This document shows, piece after piece, positions 17,601-26,606 of a DNA stretch of 64,000 nt. The position numbers and the translations under genes are program-made. Positions within the stretch are counted from its first letter, which is position 1. Every line of letters begins with the position of its first letter. The stretch comes from Komagataeibacter swingsii (lineage in GTDB: Bacteria; Pseudomonadota; Alphaproteobacteria; Acetobacterales; Acetobacteraceae), in assembly GCF_003207895.1 (NCBI RefSeq), contig NZ_NKUB01000002.1, positions 1-64,000 on the forward strand, in the 5' to 3' direction. The notes beneath the pieces were generated by a model, which searched no databases, had not been told where the DNA came from, and worked only from the letters and a program-made list of their open reading frames with translations.

Positions 17601-18638
17601 CTATGGTCCCGATATGACAGTATAGTCGGCGGAAAGATGCGCCGGGTCATGGAACGCCGCAATGATATCATTCATGATACGCGCCGCCGTCATCAGCCGG
17701 TAATGGATCGGGTCCCAGAACATGTCGCGGTTGCTGACGATCGGGCCGGGAATATCAAAATCGATCACCAGCGTATTGGGCATGCCTGCCGCAACCGACG
17801 CCACATGGCGGTGGCAGGCGCTGAACATGGCGTCATACATCGACCCCTGCGGGTTATGCCGGATGGCCTGCACCGGCGGAAACCAGATGATACGTAATGT
17901 CGTATCCGGCACGGCATGCAGGATCAGGGGCAGATACATCTGCATGGCCGGGGCGGCCGCCACGGGGGCGGGCGGCGGTGGCATATGGTCCGGCCCCCAC
18001 TGGGCAAACACCCTGTCAACGCGCGCACGGGTATAGCTGACGTCCGGCCCGACGAAATTGGTGTAGCCGTCTTCCCCGTAATGTTCGTGTCGCAGGCCGG
18101 CCTGTAGCATGAATTCATTGGCGGCTTCCTGCAGCGCATACAGGTTGGCCATGTGCAGGTAACCCGTCCACGGGGCGTCCTGATAGATCCAGTCAGGCCA
18201 CGGTTCCGGGTTCAGCGGTACCTGCTTGGGACCATACAGGCACCATGAGCGGTCGATATCAACCATCAGCACTTTCGGGTCGGGATGGTGGCGCGTGAAC
18301 TCCCGCAGCAGGCGGTACTGCTCATGGGGCTGGGCGTTGTTCATCGCCATATTCAGGAAATGCGCCCCGAACGGGCCATCCATGACCGCAGGCTGCATCA
18401 ACCGGCCCGTGGATGTGCCCAGCATGACGGAATCAAACCCTGCCTTTTGCGCCAGCATGGGCATGGTAAAACGCGCGTTGCTTGTCACCGGCACGCGGTG
18501 CAGCGGCAAGGACAGGGGCAGCCCGCCCCACGGGTCGACCAGCACCACGAACAGATAGAGGCACCCGCCGGCAACCCCGACCGTGGCCAGAAACACCAGG
18601 CAGAATTGATGCCAGACAGGCCTGTTGTGTATCTGCAC
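17601..18638 (-). CDS. Membrane-anchored SGNH-hydrolase-like protein of unknown function
   Basis: Function not recognised. One N-terminal membrane segment (residues ~11-32, FCLVFLATVGVAGGCLYLFVV) is followed by a periplasmic domain. VMLGTSTGR near residue 71 resembles block I of SGNH hydrolases (as in AlgX/DltD-type acyltransferase partners), and WDPIHYR near the C-terminus supplies a possible Asp-x-x-His pair. 345 aa. It lies upstream of the polyol operon on the same strand and divergent from the methyltransferase gene. A role in O-acylation or deacylation of a surface polymer is speculative. Confidence 0.7.
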   Translation of the reverse strand: MQIHNRPVWHQFCLVFLATVGVAGGCLYLFVVLVDPWGGLPLSLPLHRVPVTSNARFTMPMLAQKAGFDSVMLGTSTGRLMQPAVMDGPFGAHFLNMAMNNAQPHEQYRLLREFTRHHPDPKVLMVDIDRSWCLYGPKQVPLNPEPWPDWIYQDAPWTGYLHMANLYALQEAANEFMLQAGLRHEHYGEDGYTNFVGPDVSYTRARVDRVFAQWGPDHMPPPPAPVAAAPAMQMYLPLILHAVPDTTLRIIWFPPVQAIRHNPQGSMYDAMFSACHRHVASVAAGMPNTLVIDFDIPGPIVSNRDMFWDPIHYRLMTAARIMNDIIAAFHDPAHLSADYTVISGP

Positions 18639-18800
18639 CGATCCTTCAGTTCCGAACGCGGGGAGGACACGGTGTGGAAACCATAATTCCCCTGCCGGCG
18701 CAACCCGGCACGGGCCAGGAACCCGGCTTTCGCGGCGGTGGGGATGGCAGTATCATGAACGCCGTATTGTGTATGAAGCGGATCGGGGGCACACGAGGCG

Positions 18801-19439
18801 ATGGATGAGACCTTCTGGCATGGCAAATGGCAGCGCAACGAAATCGGTTTTCACGAACCACGGCCCAATGCCCTGCTGACCGATCACTTCGCGGCCCTGC
18901 ATCTGCCTGCCGGCGCGCGGGTCTTTGTACCATTATGCGGCAAAAGCCGCGATATCCACTGGCTGCTTGAACGCGGATATCGGGTCGTGGGCAGCGAATT
19001 GAGCCAGATCGCCATAACCCAGCTTTTTTCCGAACTGGGGCTTGCGCCACGCATTTCCCCCGCTGGCCCCCTGGTGCGGTACGAGGCGGGACATCTGTGC
19101 GTTTTCGCAGGCAACATCTTCAGCCTGACGCAGGCGGAACTGGGTCATGTTGACGCCGTCTATGACCGCGCGGCGCTTATTGCCCTGCCCGCCCCCGCCC
19201 GCGTGGCCTATGCCCGGCATCTCATTGCCCTTACCGACGCGGCGCCTGAACTGGTGGTCAGCATGGACTATGACCAGTCACGCAAGGCGGGGCCGCCATT
19301 TTCAGTCGATGAAGGCGCGCTGCGACAGTATTATGGCGATACATTCACCCTGGACCGCGTGGCGCACAGGGCCATACCGGGCGGCCTGAAGGGGGCCTGC
19401 CCCGCAACCGAAAGCGTATGGATCATGAAACCGCGCTGA
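18801..19439 (+). CDS. tpm: Thiopurine S-methyltransferase family protein
   Basis: SAM-dependent methyltransferase of the bacterial TPMT family, known to methylate thiopurines and, in bacteria, inorganic selenium or tellurium species. The N-terminal FWHGKWQRNEIGFHEPRPN is diagnostic; SAM motif I is VFVPLCGKSRDIHWLLERGY and the VDAVYDRAALIALP block follows. 212 aa is standard. Divergent from the SGNH-like gene and followed 97 bp later by a small lipoprotein gene. Confidence 0.92.
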   Translation: MDETFWHGKWQRNEIGFHEPRPNALLTDHFAALHLPAGARVFVPLCGKSRDIHWLLERGYRVVGSELSQIAITQLFSELGLAPRISPAGPLVRYEAGHLCVFAGNIFSLTQAELGHVDAVYDRAALIALPAPARVAYARHLIALTDAAPELVVSMDYDQSRKAGPPFSVDEGALRQYYGDTFTLDRVAHRAIPGGLKGACPATESVWIMKPR

Positions 19440-19536
19440 TCGGGCAGGAACACGCCCCGGCTCCCGCCACGCGGCGCCATGCCGGGCAAACTTCCCTGCG
19501 GCCCACACGTTCTGGCCGCATCCGCAGGAGGTTGCG

Positions 19537-19695
19537 ATGCGCCACGCCATCAGGATTTTCGCCGTCCTCGTCACCCTGTCCGCCACAGGCTGCTACGGCC
19601 CCGAACGCCACCACCCCTACCGTGATGAAGATACGGCAGCGGATTACCGCAATCCTCAGCAGCACTGGAGCCGTGGCCCCCATACCGATCACTGA
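19537..19695 (+). CDS. His-rich mini-lipoprotein (52 aa)
   Basis: Small lipoprotein beginning MRHAIRIFAVLVTLSATGC, a lipid-modification signal with the lipobox ending at Cys19, then a short polar tail rich in His, Tyr and Asp (YGPERHHPYRDED). GGAGG lies 6 bases upstream of the ATG. It has the same architecture as the small genes at 35490 and 61773: basic start, about 18-residue signal, GC followed by a His/Asp/Arg tail. Function unknown; metal binding is conceivable. It sits between the TPMT gene and a convergent hydrolase. Confidence 0.75.
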   Translation: MRHAIRIFAVLVTLSATGCYGPERHHPYRDEDTAADYRNPQQHWSRGPHTDH

Positions 19696-19709
19696 ACCGG
19701 CTTGCGGGT

Positions 19710-20495
19710 TCAGGCGGCGCGCAGGAAATGTTCCAGCGTGGCCAGGAACGCCTGCGGCGCCTGCGCATGCACCCAGTGCCCGGCGTCCGGTATGGTTTCC
19801 AGCCGGTAATGCGGGAACAGCCTGCGCATGGCGGGGTAGTTGTCGGGCTGGATGTAGCGCGAGCGCCCCCCCGCCACAAACAGGGTTGGCCCGTCATAAT
19901 GGAGACCGGCCGGAAGGTCGGGCCACCCGATGATGGCAGGCATGGACGCTGCTATTTCCCCCAGCCCGATATTCCAGCGCGGCTTTTCCCCCAGGTCGAG
20001 GTTCATCAGCATGAGGTCACGTACGGGTTTTTCGGCAATGACCTGACCCAGCCAGGCATCCGCCCCCGCGCGGTCAAGGAAGCCGGGCAACGGGAGGCCA
20101 GCCAGCCTGCGGGCCAGTTCATGGGATTGGGAAAAACCGCCCTCGCCGGGTGCGATATCCACCACCATCAGTGAATGCACATCGGCAGGAAAGCTGAGCG
20201 CCAGCATCATCGCGGTCTTTCCCCCCATCGAATGCCCCACCACCGTGGCGGGCAGCGCGTTATGGGTAACCAGTGTTTCATGCACATCCGCCGCAAGGGT
20301 CGGGTAGTCCATCGGGCCATGCGGGCTTGCGCCATGATTGCGCAGGTCCAGCGCCAGCGTGCGGCGGCCTGCTGCGATCCGGCGCTGGAAAAAACCGAAA
20401 TTGCGCGCCCGTCCGAACAACCCGTGCAGGAAGACAACGGGCGGTTGGGACAGGTCGCCGTTTTCGGGGCCAAGTTCGATGGTATTGAGCAACAT
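19710..20495 (-). CDS. Alpha/beta-hydrolase (YbfF-like esterase)
   Basis: Cytoplasmic esterase of the alpha/beta-hydrolase family. Oxyanion region FLHGLFGRARNFG, nucleophile elbow VGHSMGGKTAM (Ser near residue 93), and catalytic His in DAGHWVHAQAP near the C-terminus. The layout matches YbfF-type acyl-CoA esterases. The start at 20495 (MLLNTIELG) has GGAGC about 9 bases upstream and gives 261 aa; the longer frame to 20615 has no family match. Convergent with the mini-lipoprotein. Substrate unknown. Confidence 0.88.
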   Translation of the reverse strand: MLLNTIELGPENGDLSQPPVVFLHGLFGRARNFGFFQRRIAAGRRTLALDLRNHGASPHGPMDYPTLAADVHETLVTHNALPATVVGHSMGGKTAMMLALSFPADVHSLMVVDIAPGEGGFSQSHELARRLAGLPLPGFLDRAGADAWLGQVIAEKPVRDLMLMNLDLGEKPRWNIGLGEIAASMPAIIGWPDLPAGLHYDGPTLFVAGGRSRYIQPDNYPAMRRLFPHYRLETIPDAGHWVHAQAPQAFLATLEHFLRAA

Positions 20496-20781
20496 GGCAG
20501 CACAGGCTCCGGTTCTTTCCACGAAATATCCGGGGCATATTAGGGGGATCGGGCCATTCCCGCCTGTCATAATTCTGTGGGGCGGAAGCGTGCATGCAAC
20601 AGCCTGCCGTATCACGCGCCGCCCTGATGCCGGGTGGCCATAACGGTTTCCATTTATAAATTAATTTATAGACCGCGTGAAACCGACCTCAACCTTTACA
20701 TTTCATTAACGTTAACAAATCGTGTGGGATCGCAAGATCACCCCAACCTTCTTTCACGCAGCTTCCTGTAGGGTGATCCCC

Positions 20782-22878
20782 ATGAGCCTGAATCTGCACG
20801 CCAATTACCGGCGCGATATTGATGGCCTGCGCGCAATCGCGGTAACGGCCGTCGTTCTTTTCCATGCCAGCGTCTATCCTGTACAGTCAGGGTTTGTTGG
20901 CGTGGATATTTTCTTTGTTATTTCCGGATTCCTGATTGGCGGTATCGTTTACAGGGATATCGGGCTGGGCACCTTCAGCTTTGCCGGGTTCTACGCCCGG
21001 CGCGCCCGGCGTATCCTGCCAGCACTCATGGCCGTCATCGCCGCCGTCATGCTGGCGGGACTGCTGCTTTCCAGCCCGGCGGAACTGCGCCAGACCAGCC
21101 TGGGGGCCATCAGCGCGTTACTTGGATGGTCCAACATACTGTTCTGGAAACAGATCAGTTATTTTTCACCCGATGCGCACCTCAACCCGTTCCTCATGAC
21201 ATGGTCGCTGGGGGTCGAGGAGCAGTTTTACCTGTTTTTCCCGCTGCTTTTACTTGTAATCGGCCGGTTGCGGCATGTCGCCGTTCTATGCGTGATCGGG
21301 GCGCTGTGCCTCGGGTCGCTGTGCATGGCGCAGTTCGGGCTGGGCAGGTGGCCTGCCGCCGTATTCTACCTGCTGCCCACGCGGGCGTGGGAGATGGGGG
21401 CCGGCACGTTCCTTGCCGTGGCAAAATCGAACTATGCCTTGTCCCTTCCCCGCCCCGTCAATCATTTAACTGGTTGGACGGGGCTTTTTCTTGTAGGGCT
21501 GTCCATATTCATTTTTAATGAACATACGCCCTTTCCCGGGCTGGCGGCCCTCCTGCCGGTCGGGGGCACGCTGGCGCTGCTGCTGTCGGATGGCAGTTTC
21601 GTCAACCGCGCCATCCTGTCCACGCGGCCATTCATATGGATCGGGCGCATTTCCTATTCATGGTATCTGTGGCACTGGCCGCTTATGGCGTTCATCTGGT
21701 TGTGTTCGGCACGCGCGCCCTCGCCACTGCTGCTTGCGGGTGCTGGCATCGTGTCACTGGTGCCGGCCGCGCTGTCATGGCGCTATGTCGAACAGCCCTT
21801 CCGTCGGGGCGGGGGCAGCAACCCTGTCGTCGTAATCCGGTACGCGGGCAGCCTTGCGCTGGGTGTCAGCATGCTGGCGGCGGTGTTCCTGTCCAATGGG
21901 CTGCCCCGGCGTTTTGACCCGGCCCTGGTCATTGCGGAACAGGTGCTGGCGCAGGGACGCGGCGAACCGTGCCTGGCCAATTACGGGGTTTCCAGCCTGA
22001 ACCTGTCGCCACGCTGCGTGCGCGATACGGGACGCCCGCGCGTCGCCCTGCTGGGGGACAGCCATGCATCCGCGCTTGCCACATCCCTTTCCCACATGGC
22101 GGACCAGGCGGGATTTGATTTCGTGCAGTTCACGAAATCCTCCTGCCCGCCCCTGCTGGGGACCACGCGGCTCATGCCCGCCCATCCCGGCCACGCCATG
22201 CAGTGCGCGCATTATAACGAACTGGCCTTCGCCGCCGTCATGCACGATCCCCGTGTCCGGACGGTCGTGCTGGCCGGTTACTGGGCCGCGCCCTTTGCCG
22301 CTGACGCCGGGCGCGACACCTATACCGACCCGCATGACATGACGGACCATGGCGTGCCCGCCAGCCTTGCCCGGCTGGACATCGCATTACGCAATACAAC
22401 GCAGGTACTGGTCAATGCGCACAAGCAGGTCGTCGTGCTGGGAGACGTGCCCCAGTTCCGCTTCGATCCCGCCAAGGAAGCCGTGACCGCGTTCATGCCC
22501 ATGCGCCGGGAAGCCGAGCACGCGCTGGACCCGTCATTCGAGGCCATAGGGGAAATCGCGCCCGCGGGCCTGCTTGTCCTGCCCACGCAACCCGTCGCGG
22601 AGCTGGTGCGCCACGCGGTGGCCGGCAGGCAGGACGTTACCTATTTCTCACTGGCTGATGGGCTGTGTTCATCCGCGGGATGCAAATTCCGCGATGGGGA
22701 CAACCCGTTCTATGTCGATCCGCAGCACCTGTCGCGCGCGGGGGCGGACTTCCTGCTGGCGCGGCTTGACGGGCTGCTGCCCGTCACGGACGAGCGCATG
22801 GCGCGGATTGCGGCACAGCCCCCCATTCCCACGACATCGCTGCCCCTGTCCGCGGCGACGCAGGTTGCCATCCACTAG
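20782..22878 (+). CDS. Acyltransferase-3 / SGNH fusion (OafA-like O-acetyltransferase)
   Basis: Large inner-membrane protein that transfers acetyl groups to surface polysaccharide or lipopolysaccharide. Residues 1-~360 form the acyltransferase-3 domain, opening with YRRDIDGLRAIAVTAVVLFH and carrying the catalytic-type His, FFVISGFLI and the SLGVEEQFYLFFPLL motif. Residues ~400-690 form a periplasmic SGNH domain with LGDSHASAL and VDPQHLSRAG. 698 aa is typical of this two-domain type. The start at 20782 has AGGGTGA upstream. Not beside other polysaccharide genes, so the acceptor is unknown. A bidirectional hairpin follows. Confidence 0.92.
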   Translation: MSLNLHANYRRDIDGLRAIAVTAVVLFHASVYPVQSGFVGVDIFFVISGFLIGGIVYRDIGLGTFSFAGFYARRARRILPALMAVIAAVMLAGLLLSSPAELRQTSLGAISALLGWSNILFWKQISYFSPDAHLNPFLMTWSLGVEEQFYLFFPLLLLVIGRLRHVAVLCVIGALCLGSLCMAQFGLGRWPAAVFYLLPTRAWEMGAGTFLAVAKSNYALSLPRPVNHLTGWTGLFLVGLSIFIFNEHTPFPGLAALLPVGGTLALLLSDGSFVNRAILSTRPFIWIGRISYSWYLWHWPLMAFIWLCSARAPSPLLLAGAGIVSLVPAALSWRYVEQPFRRGGGSNPVVVIRYAGSLALGVSMLAAVFLSNGLPRRFDPALVIAEQVLAQGRGEPCLANYGVSSLNLSPRCVRDTGRPRVALLGDSHASALATSLSHMADQAGFDFVQFTKSSCPPLLGTTRLMPAHPGHAMQCAHYNELAFAAVMHDPRVRTVVLAGYWAAPFAADAGRDTYTDPHDMTDHGVPASLARLDIALRNTTQVLVNAHKQVVVLGDVPQFRFDPAKEAVTAFMPMRREAEHALDPSFEAIGEIAPAGLLVLPTQPVAELVRHAVAGRQDVTYFSLADGLCSSAGCKFRDGDNPFYVDPQHLSRAGADFLLARLDGLLPVTDERMARIAAQPPIPTTSLPLSAATQVAIH

Positions 22879-22895
22879 GCAAGCGCCGGAAAAGC

Positions 22896-22945
22896 CAGCC
22901 CGGGCAGAGCGCCCCGTAATCAAGGGGACGTTTTTGACCGGGCTG
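22896..22945. terminator. Hairpin between convergent genes
   Basis: CAGCCCGG at 22896-22903 pairs with CCGGGCTG at 22938-22945, with an inner CCCC/GGGG stem and a T5 run. Located between convergent acyltransferase and MFS genes, so likely a two-way terminator. Confidence 0.55.
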
Positions 22946-22981
22946 TTTCCAGACAGTCGCCTGCGTTTTCGCGGGGCGGGG

Positions 22982-24178
22982 CTATCCTTCCTCATCGGCG
23001 GGGATCAGCGCACGGGGAAAAGCGGCGGGATTGAAAAAGGCCAGCATGATGCCCAGCAGCACCATGCCGCAGGACAACGGGACCAGGATGGCAAACCCGC
23101 CATGCGACAGGACCTGCCCCCCCATGGCCGACCCCAGCAGGATGCCCGCGTTACACGCGGCATTGATCGCAGCCCCCGCGACATCGGGGCGTGTCGCGCG
23201 CGCACGGATCGCACCCGACATGACAAAGGGCACGATGGCAGCATAGCCGATACACCACAGGCCAACAGCCGCAACCGCCATCCAGCCCGACAGGACATGC
23301 CCGTACATAAGCCCCATGCCCACCAGCATGGCCAGCCCACTGCCCAGCAATCCGGCGGCGGGCCGGCTGTCAACCACCAGCCCCGCCCCCCACAGGCCAA
23401 GGATGCTGAAGCCCCCCGTCAGCAGCAGCGCGATGCTGAGCGCACCCACCGACAGGCCATGCGCCAGTAATAAGGGCGTGATGTATGTGTACAGCAGGTG
23501 ATGGGAAAGGAAGAACACCGCATCAACCAGTACCACGACAAGGAATATCCGCATGGCCCGGCGGCCGCCGATCGTGGGCAGCCCTTCGCGGACCTGCACC
23601 GACGACGTGACCGGCGGCAGGAAAAACGCGATACAGACCGTCAGCACCACCGCCAGCACGGTCATGACGCCCATGGCCACGCGCCACCCCGCCAGATGCC
23701 CGATCGCCGCCGCCCCCGGCATACCCAGGATCATGCCCAGCGATGTCCCGCCATAGACGAATGAAATGGCCCGTCCCGTCATGTTCTGCGGCACGAGGCG
23801 GGCGGCATAGGCGGCGGCGATGGACATGAGCAGCGCATGCGCCATCCCCCCGATCAGGCGCCCCGCGCACAGGACCAGGAAGGTCGGCGCCACCGTCACC
23901 GCAAGGTTGGACACGACATAACCCAGCAGGGACACAAGCACGAGCCGCTTGCGGTCGATATGCGCCGTCATGATCGTAAGCGGCACGGCCCCCAGCATGA
24001 CCATCAGCGCAAAGGCGCTGACGGACAACCCTGCCTGCCCTTCGGGAATATGGAAGGCCCGCGCCATTTCAATCAGGATGCCCACGGGGGCGACCTCACT
24101 GGTCAGGGCGGTGAACGTACAGGCGAACAGGGCGCACAGCCCGATCACGGCGCCTGTTGGAAGGGTCTTGAACAGCAT
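22982..24178 (-). CDS. MFS exporter (AraJ/sugar-efflux-like)
   Basis: Major facilitator transporter with about twelve helices in the AraJ/YdhP/NepI-like efflux group. Family features are SEVAPVGILIEMARAF in helix 1, the post-helix-2 AHIDRKRLVLVSLLGYVVSN loop, and RLIGGMAHALLMSIAAAYAARLVP in helix 4. The start at 24178 has AGG about 8 bases upstream; the frame extends to 24214. 398 aa. Exported compound unknown. Convergent with the acyltransferase. Confidence 0.88.
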   Translation of the reverse strand: MLFKTLPTGAVIGLCALFACTFTALTSEVAPVGILIEMARAFHIPEGQAGLSVSAFALMVMLGAVPLTIMTAHIDRKRLVLVSLLGYVVSNLAVTVAPTFLVLCAGRLIGGMAHALLMSIAAAYAARLVPQNMTGRAISFVYGGTSLGMILGMPGAAAIGHLAGWRVAMGVMTVLAVVLTVCIAFFLPPVTSSVQVREGLPTIGGRRAMRIFLVVVLVDAVFFLSHHLLYTYITPLLLAHGLSVGALSIALLLTGGFSILGLWGAGLVVDSRPAAGLLGSGLAMLVGMGLMYGHVLSGWMAVAAVGLWCIGYAAIVPFVMSGAIRARATRPDVAGAAINAACNAGILLGSAMGGQVLSHGGFAILVPLSCGMVLLGIMLAFFNPAAFPRALIPADEEG

Positions 24179-24526
24179 GATGACCTGCTCTGGGTTGCGT
24201 GCGCCATATGTCACGACAGCGATTTTCCGCTGCCTTTTGGCACTTTCCGCACCCCTGTGGAATAGGCGTATTTTCCGTTTTGGCCTTTTGGCGGAACAAA
24301 ATTTTCACGGGGACATCACTGCGGGAAAAACCGGCCCGAAAACCCGCCGGATACCCGGTGGAAAATGCTGTTTTCCCGGTTGACCCGCTCCCGCAACCCA
24401 TGGCGCCCGGTGTGCGGCGACCCCATGCCGGCCGTCACCTTCGCGGCGACAGGCGTATCCTGCGCGCGGCATGGCATGTCCCAGCCCCGCGAATGGACCA
24501 CGGGGCGGCAATGGGGGCTGCGGCAG
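24179..24526. other. Intergenic region without recognisable gene
   Basis: About 350 bases between two leftward genes. Several TTTTCC/GGAAAA-like elements occur, including a small hairpin GGAAAA-TGCTG-TTTTCC at 24360-24376 flanked by CCGG/CGG, possibly ending the upstream transcript. The rest presumably holds the MFS promoter. No coding signal. Confidence 0.45.
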
Positions 24527-25249
24527 TTATGGCTGGCGTTTGTCCAGGTTTTTGCGGATATCCTGGACAAAGCGCGAATAGCGCACGCCCAGAAAGAAAA
24601 CATCCATCAGCAGGCGCGCGGGCCAGCGACAGGGACGCCTGACCTGGACCAGCAGGACATAACGGGTGTCGGCCGTGTTGTTCCACACTTCGTGGTTGTA
24701 GGTATCGTCAAACAGTATCGACCGGCCTTCCGTCCATGGACAGACATACAGCCTTTCGCCTTCCTCGAACTGGATCCAGCAGTTTTCGCGGTCAGCGGGA
24801 ACATGCAGCGCCAGGTGATAGGTCAGCATGCCCTTGGTCATGCCCCGGTGGCGGGGGATATGGCAGCCTGCCTCCAGCACGGAAAGGCTGGCGGTGCATA
24901 AATTGGGTATCCGGTCGATCAGCGCCGCGGTGGTCGGCATGCGCGCCCGGTTTTCCTGCCGCCTGTAACCGTACCCTTCCAGAAAGAAGGAATGCCAGCG
25001 GCGGTCGGCGGCAATGCGCCCGTGATCGGGCGATATGTCCCCAAGGGACGGGATGTCGGTCGCCGTTATCTGCAGCGCCTCGTCTCGTATTCTTTCCCAG
25101 TTCCGTTCCAGGTCGCGCGCCCACTGCATGATGTGGGGATCGAAAAGGGCCTGGTCCGGCAGGAGGGAAAACCGCATGATGAAGGCATCCACCCTGTCAC
25201 GCAGGTTCCTGGTCAGATGATAGATGGTCTTCCTTTTCACCACATGCAT
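24527..25249 (-). CDS. Aspartyl/asparaginyl beta-hydroxylase family protein (LpxO/OlsC-like)
   Basis: Fe(II)/2-oxoglutarate-dependent hydroxylase of the Asp/Asn beta-hydroxylase family. In bacteria these mostly hydroxylate lipid A or ornithine-lipid acyl chains (LpxO, OlsC/OlsD) or peptides. The family core is clear: CHIPRHRGMTKGMLTYHLAL, then LYVCPWTEGRSILFDDTYNH and the downstream Arg (VLLVQVRRP). The start at 25249 (MHVVKRKTIYH) is uncertain because AGGGAA is only a few bases away; the frame is open to 25456. About 240 aa fits the family minimum. The C-terminus is hydrophobic and basic, compatible with membrane association. Confidence 0.82.
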   Translation of the reverse strand: MHVVKRKTIYHLTRNLRDRVDAFIMRFSLLPDQALFDPHIMQWARDLERNWERIRDEALQITATDIPSLGDISPDHGRIAADRRWHSFFLEGYGYRRQENRARMPTTAALIDRIPNLCTASLSVLEAGCHIPRHRGMTKGMLTYHLALHVPADRENCWIQFEEGERLYVCPWTEGRSILFDDTYNHEVWNNTADTRYVLLVQVRRPCRWPARLLMDVFFLGVRYSRFVQDIRKNLDKRQP

Positions 25250-25567
25250 TTCCCTGAACTGGACTGAGGCGCGGGAATATATTTCAGCCGATAATGCATG
25301 AAAATCCCTTCCGCCCCCTTCGCCCGCATGGCAGCCTTTCGGGCCGTGGGGCGCAACATGCCCGCACGATTGCGCGAAACCACATGCCAACGCCCGGACA
25401 GCGTTCAGGAATGCGCCCGGATCATGCCACGGCCGAACATGGGGCGAAATCATCACGGCGGCCCTTTTGCTGGCGGCGCGAAGTGTATAGCATCCTGTTC
25501 CGACAGCAGACCTACGCCGCGCCGGGCCTGCCGCGTGTTCCTCATGGCGCCATGCAGGGAGTAAGGC
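25250..25567. other. Divergent intergenic region
   Basis: About 320 bases between the hydroxylase and the DyP peroxidase, divergently transcribed. No domain-bearing frame; it presumably holds both promoters. AGGGAG/TAAGG immediately precedes the GTG start of the peroxidase. Confidence 0.4.
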
Positions 25568-26605
25568 GTGCCTTCAGCTACACCACAGCCCGTTGACACC
25601 ACATTGACCAGCGCCGCGATTTTCCTGATCTTCACGCTGGCCCCCGATGGCGGGGATGATGGGGCCACCTTGCGTGGCCTGTATGGCGACCTGTCCGCGC
25701 TGGCGCGCGGGGTGGGTTTCCGCATTCCCGACGGGCGGCTGTCCTGTGTCGCGGGGATCGGGTCGGATGCGTGGGAACGTGTTTTCAAGGGACCGAAACC
25801 AAAGGAACTGCACCCCTTCCGCGCCATCCATGGGGTGCATGAAGCCCCTGCCACCCCCGGTGACCTGATGTTCCACATCCGTGCGACGCGCATGGACCTG
25901 TGTTTTGAACTGGCGGCCGCCATCACCGCCCGGCTGGACGGCGTTGCGCGGGTGGTGGATGAAGTCCACGGGTTCAGGTATTTCGATGCCCGTGACCTGC
26001 TGGGCTTTGTCGATGGCACGGAAAACCCGGTCAACCAGGCCGCGACCGACGCCACCGTGATTGGTGGGGAAGACCCCGATTTTGCGGGCGGCAGTTACGT
26101 CATCATCCAGAAATACCTGCATGACCTGAAAAAATGGGACGCCATTCCCGTCGAGCAGCAGGAAAGGATCATCGGCCGCAAGAAGCTGTCGGACATTGAA
26201 CTGCCCGAGGCGGCCAAGCCCAGCTACGCCCATAACGTCCTGACCAATATCGAGGAAAATGGCGAGCAGTTGCAGATCGTGCGCGACAACATGCCCTTTG
26301 GCGAAGTGGGCAAGGGTGAATTCGGAACCTACTTCATAGGCTACGCAAAGACCCCCACCCGTGTGGAACGGATGCTGGACAACATGTTCATTGGCAACCC
26401 GCCGGGCAATTACGACCGCCTGCTGGATGTCAGCCGCGCGGTGACGGGCGTGCTGTTTTTCATTCCCACTGCCGATTTCCTTGACGCCGCCCCCACATAT
26501 GGCGATGCGGCCGCACCTGCGGACAGCCCTGAAAACGCACCAGCCCGCCCGCCCGCCACGCCCAATGATTCGCTTGGCATCGGGTCACTGAAGGAAGAAG
26601 CCTGA
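25568..26605 (+). CDS. DyP-type peroxidase with C-terminal encapsulin-targeting peptide
   Basis: Dye-decolorizing heme peroxidase. The GxxDG motif is GFVDG (146-150, catalytic Asp149), the likely proximal heme His is His222 (SYAHNV), and the distal Arg is Arg239 (IVRDNMPF). After the barrel, an Ala/Pro-rich linker (~311-333) leads to DSLGIGSLKEEA (334-345), which carries the LGIGSLK-type cargo-loading peptide that docks enzymes inside encapsulin shells. The GTG start at 25568 follows GGAGTAAGG. The shell gene begins 1 base after this stop, so they form an operon encoding a peroxidase-filled nanocompartment for peroxide handling. The physiological substrate is unknown. Confidence 0.95.
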   Translation: MPSATPQPVDTTLTSAAIFLIFTLAPDGGDDGATLRGLYGDLSALARGVGFRIPDGRLSCVAGIGSDAWERVFKGPKPKELHPFRAIHGVHEAPATPGDLMFHIRATRMDLCFELAAAITARLDGVARVVDEVHGFRYFDARDLLGFVDGTENPVNQAATDATVIGGEDPDFAGGSYVIIQKYLHDLKKWDAIPVEQQERIIGRKKLSDIELPEAAKPSYAHNVLTNIEENGEQLQIVRDNMPFGEVGKGEFGTYFIGYAKTPTRVERMLDNMFIGNPPGNYDRLLDVSRAVTGVLFFIPTADFLDAAPTYGDAAAPADSPENAPARPPATPNDSLGIGSLKEEA

Positions 26606-26606
26606 C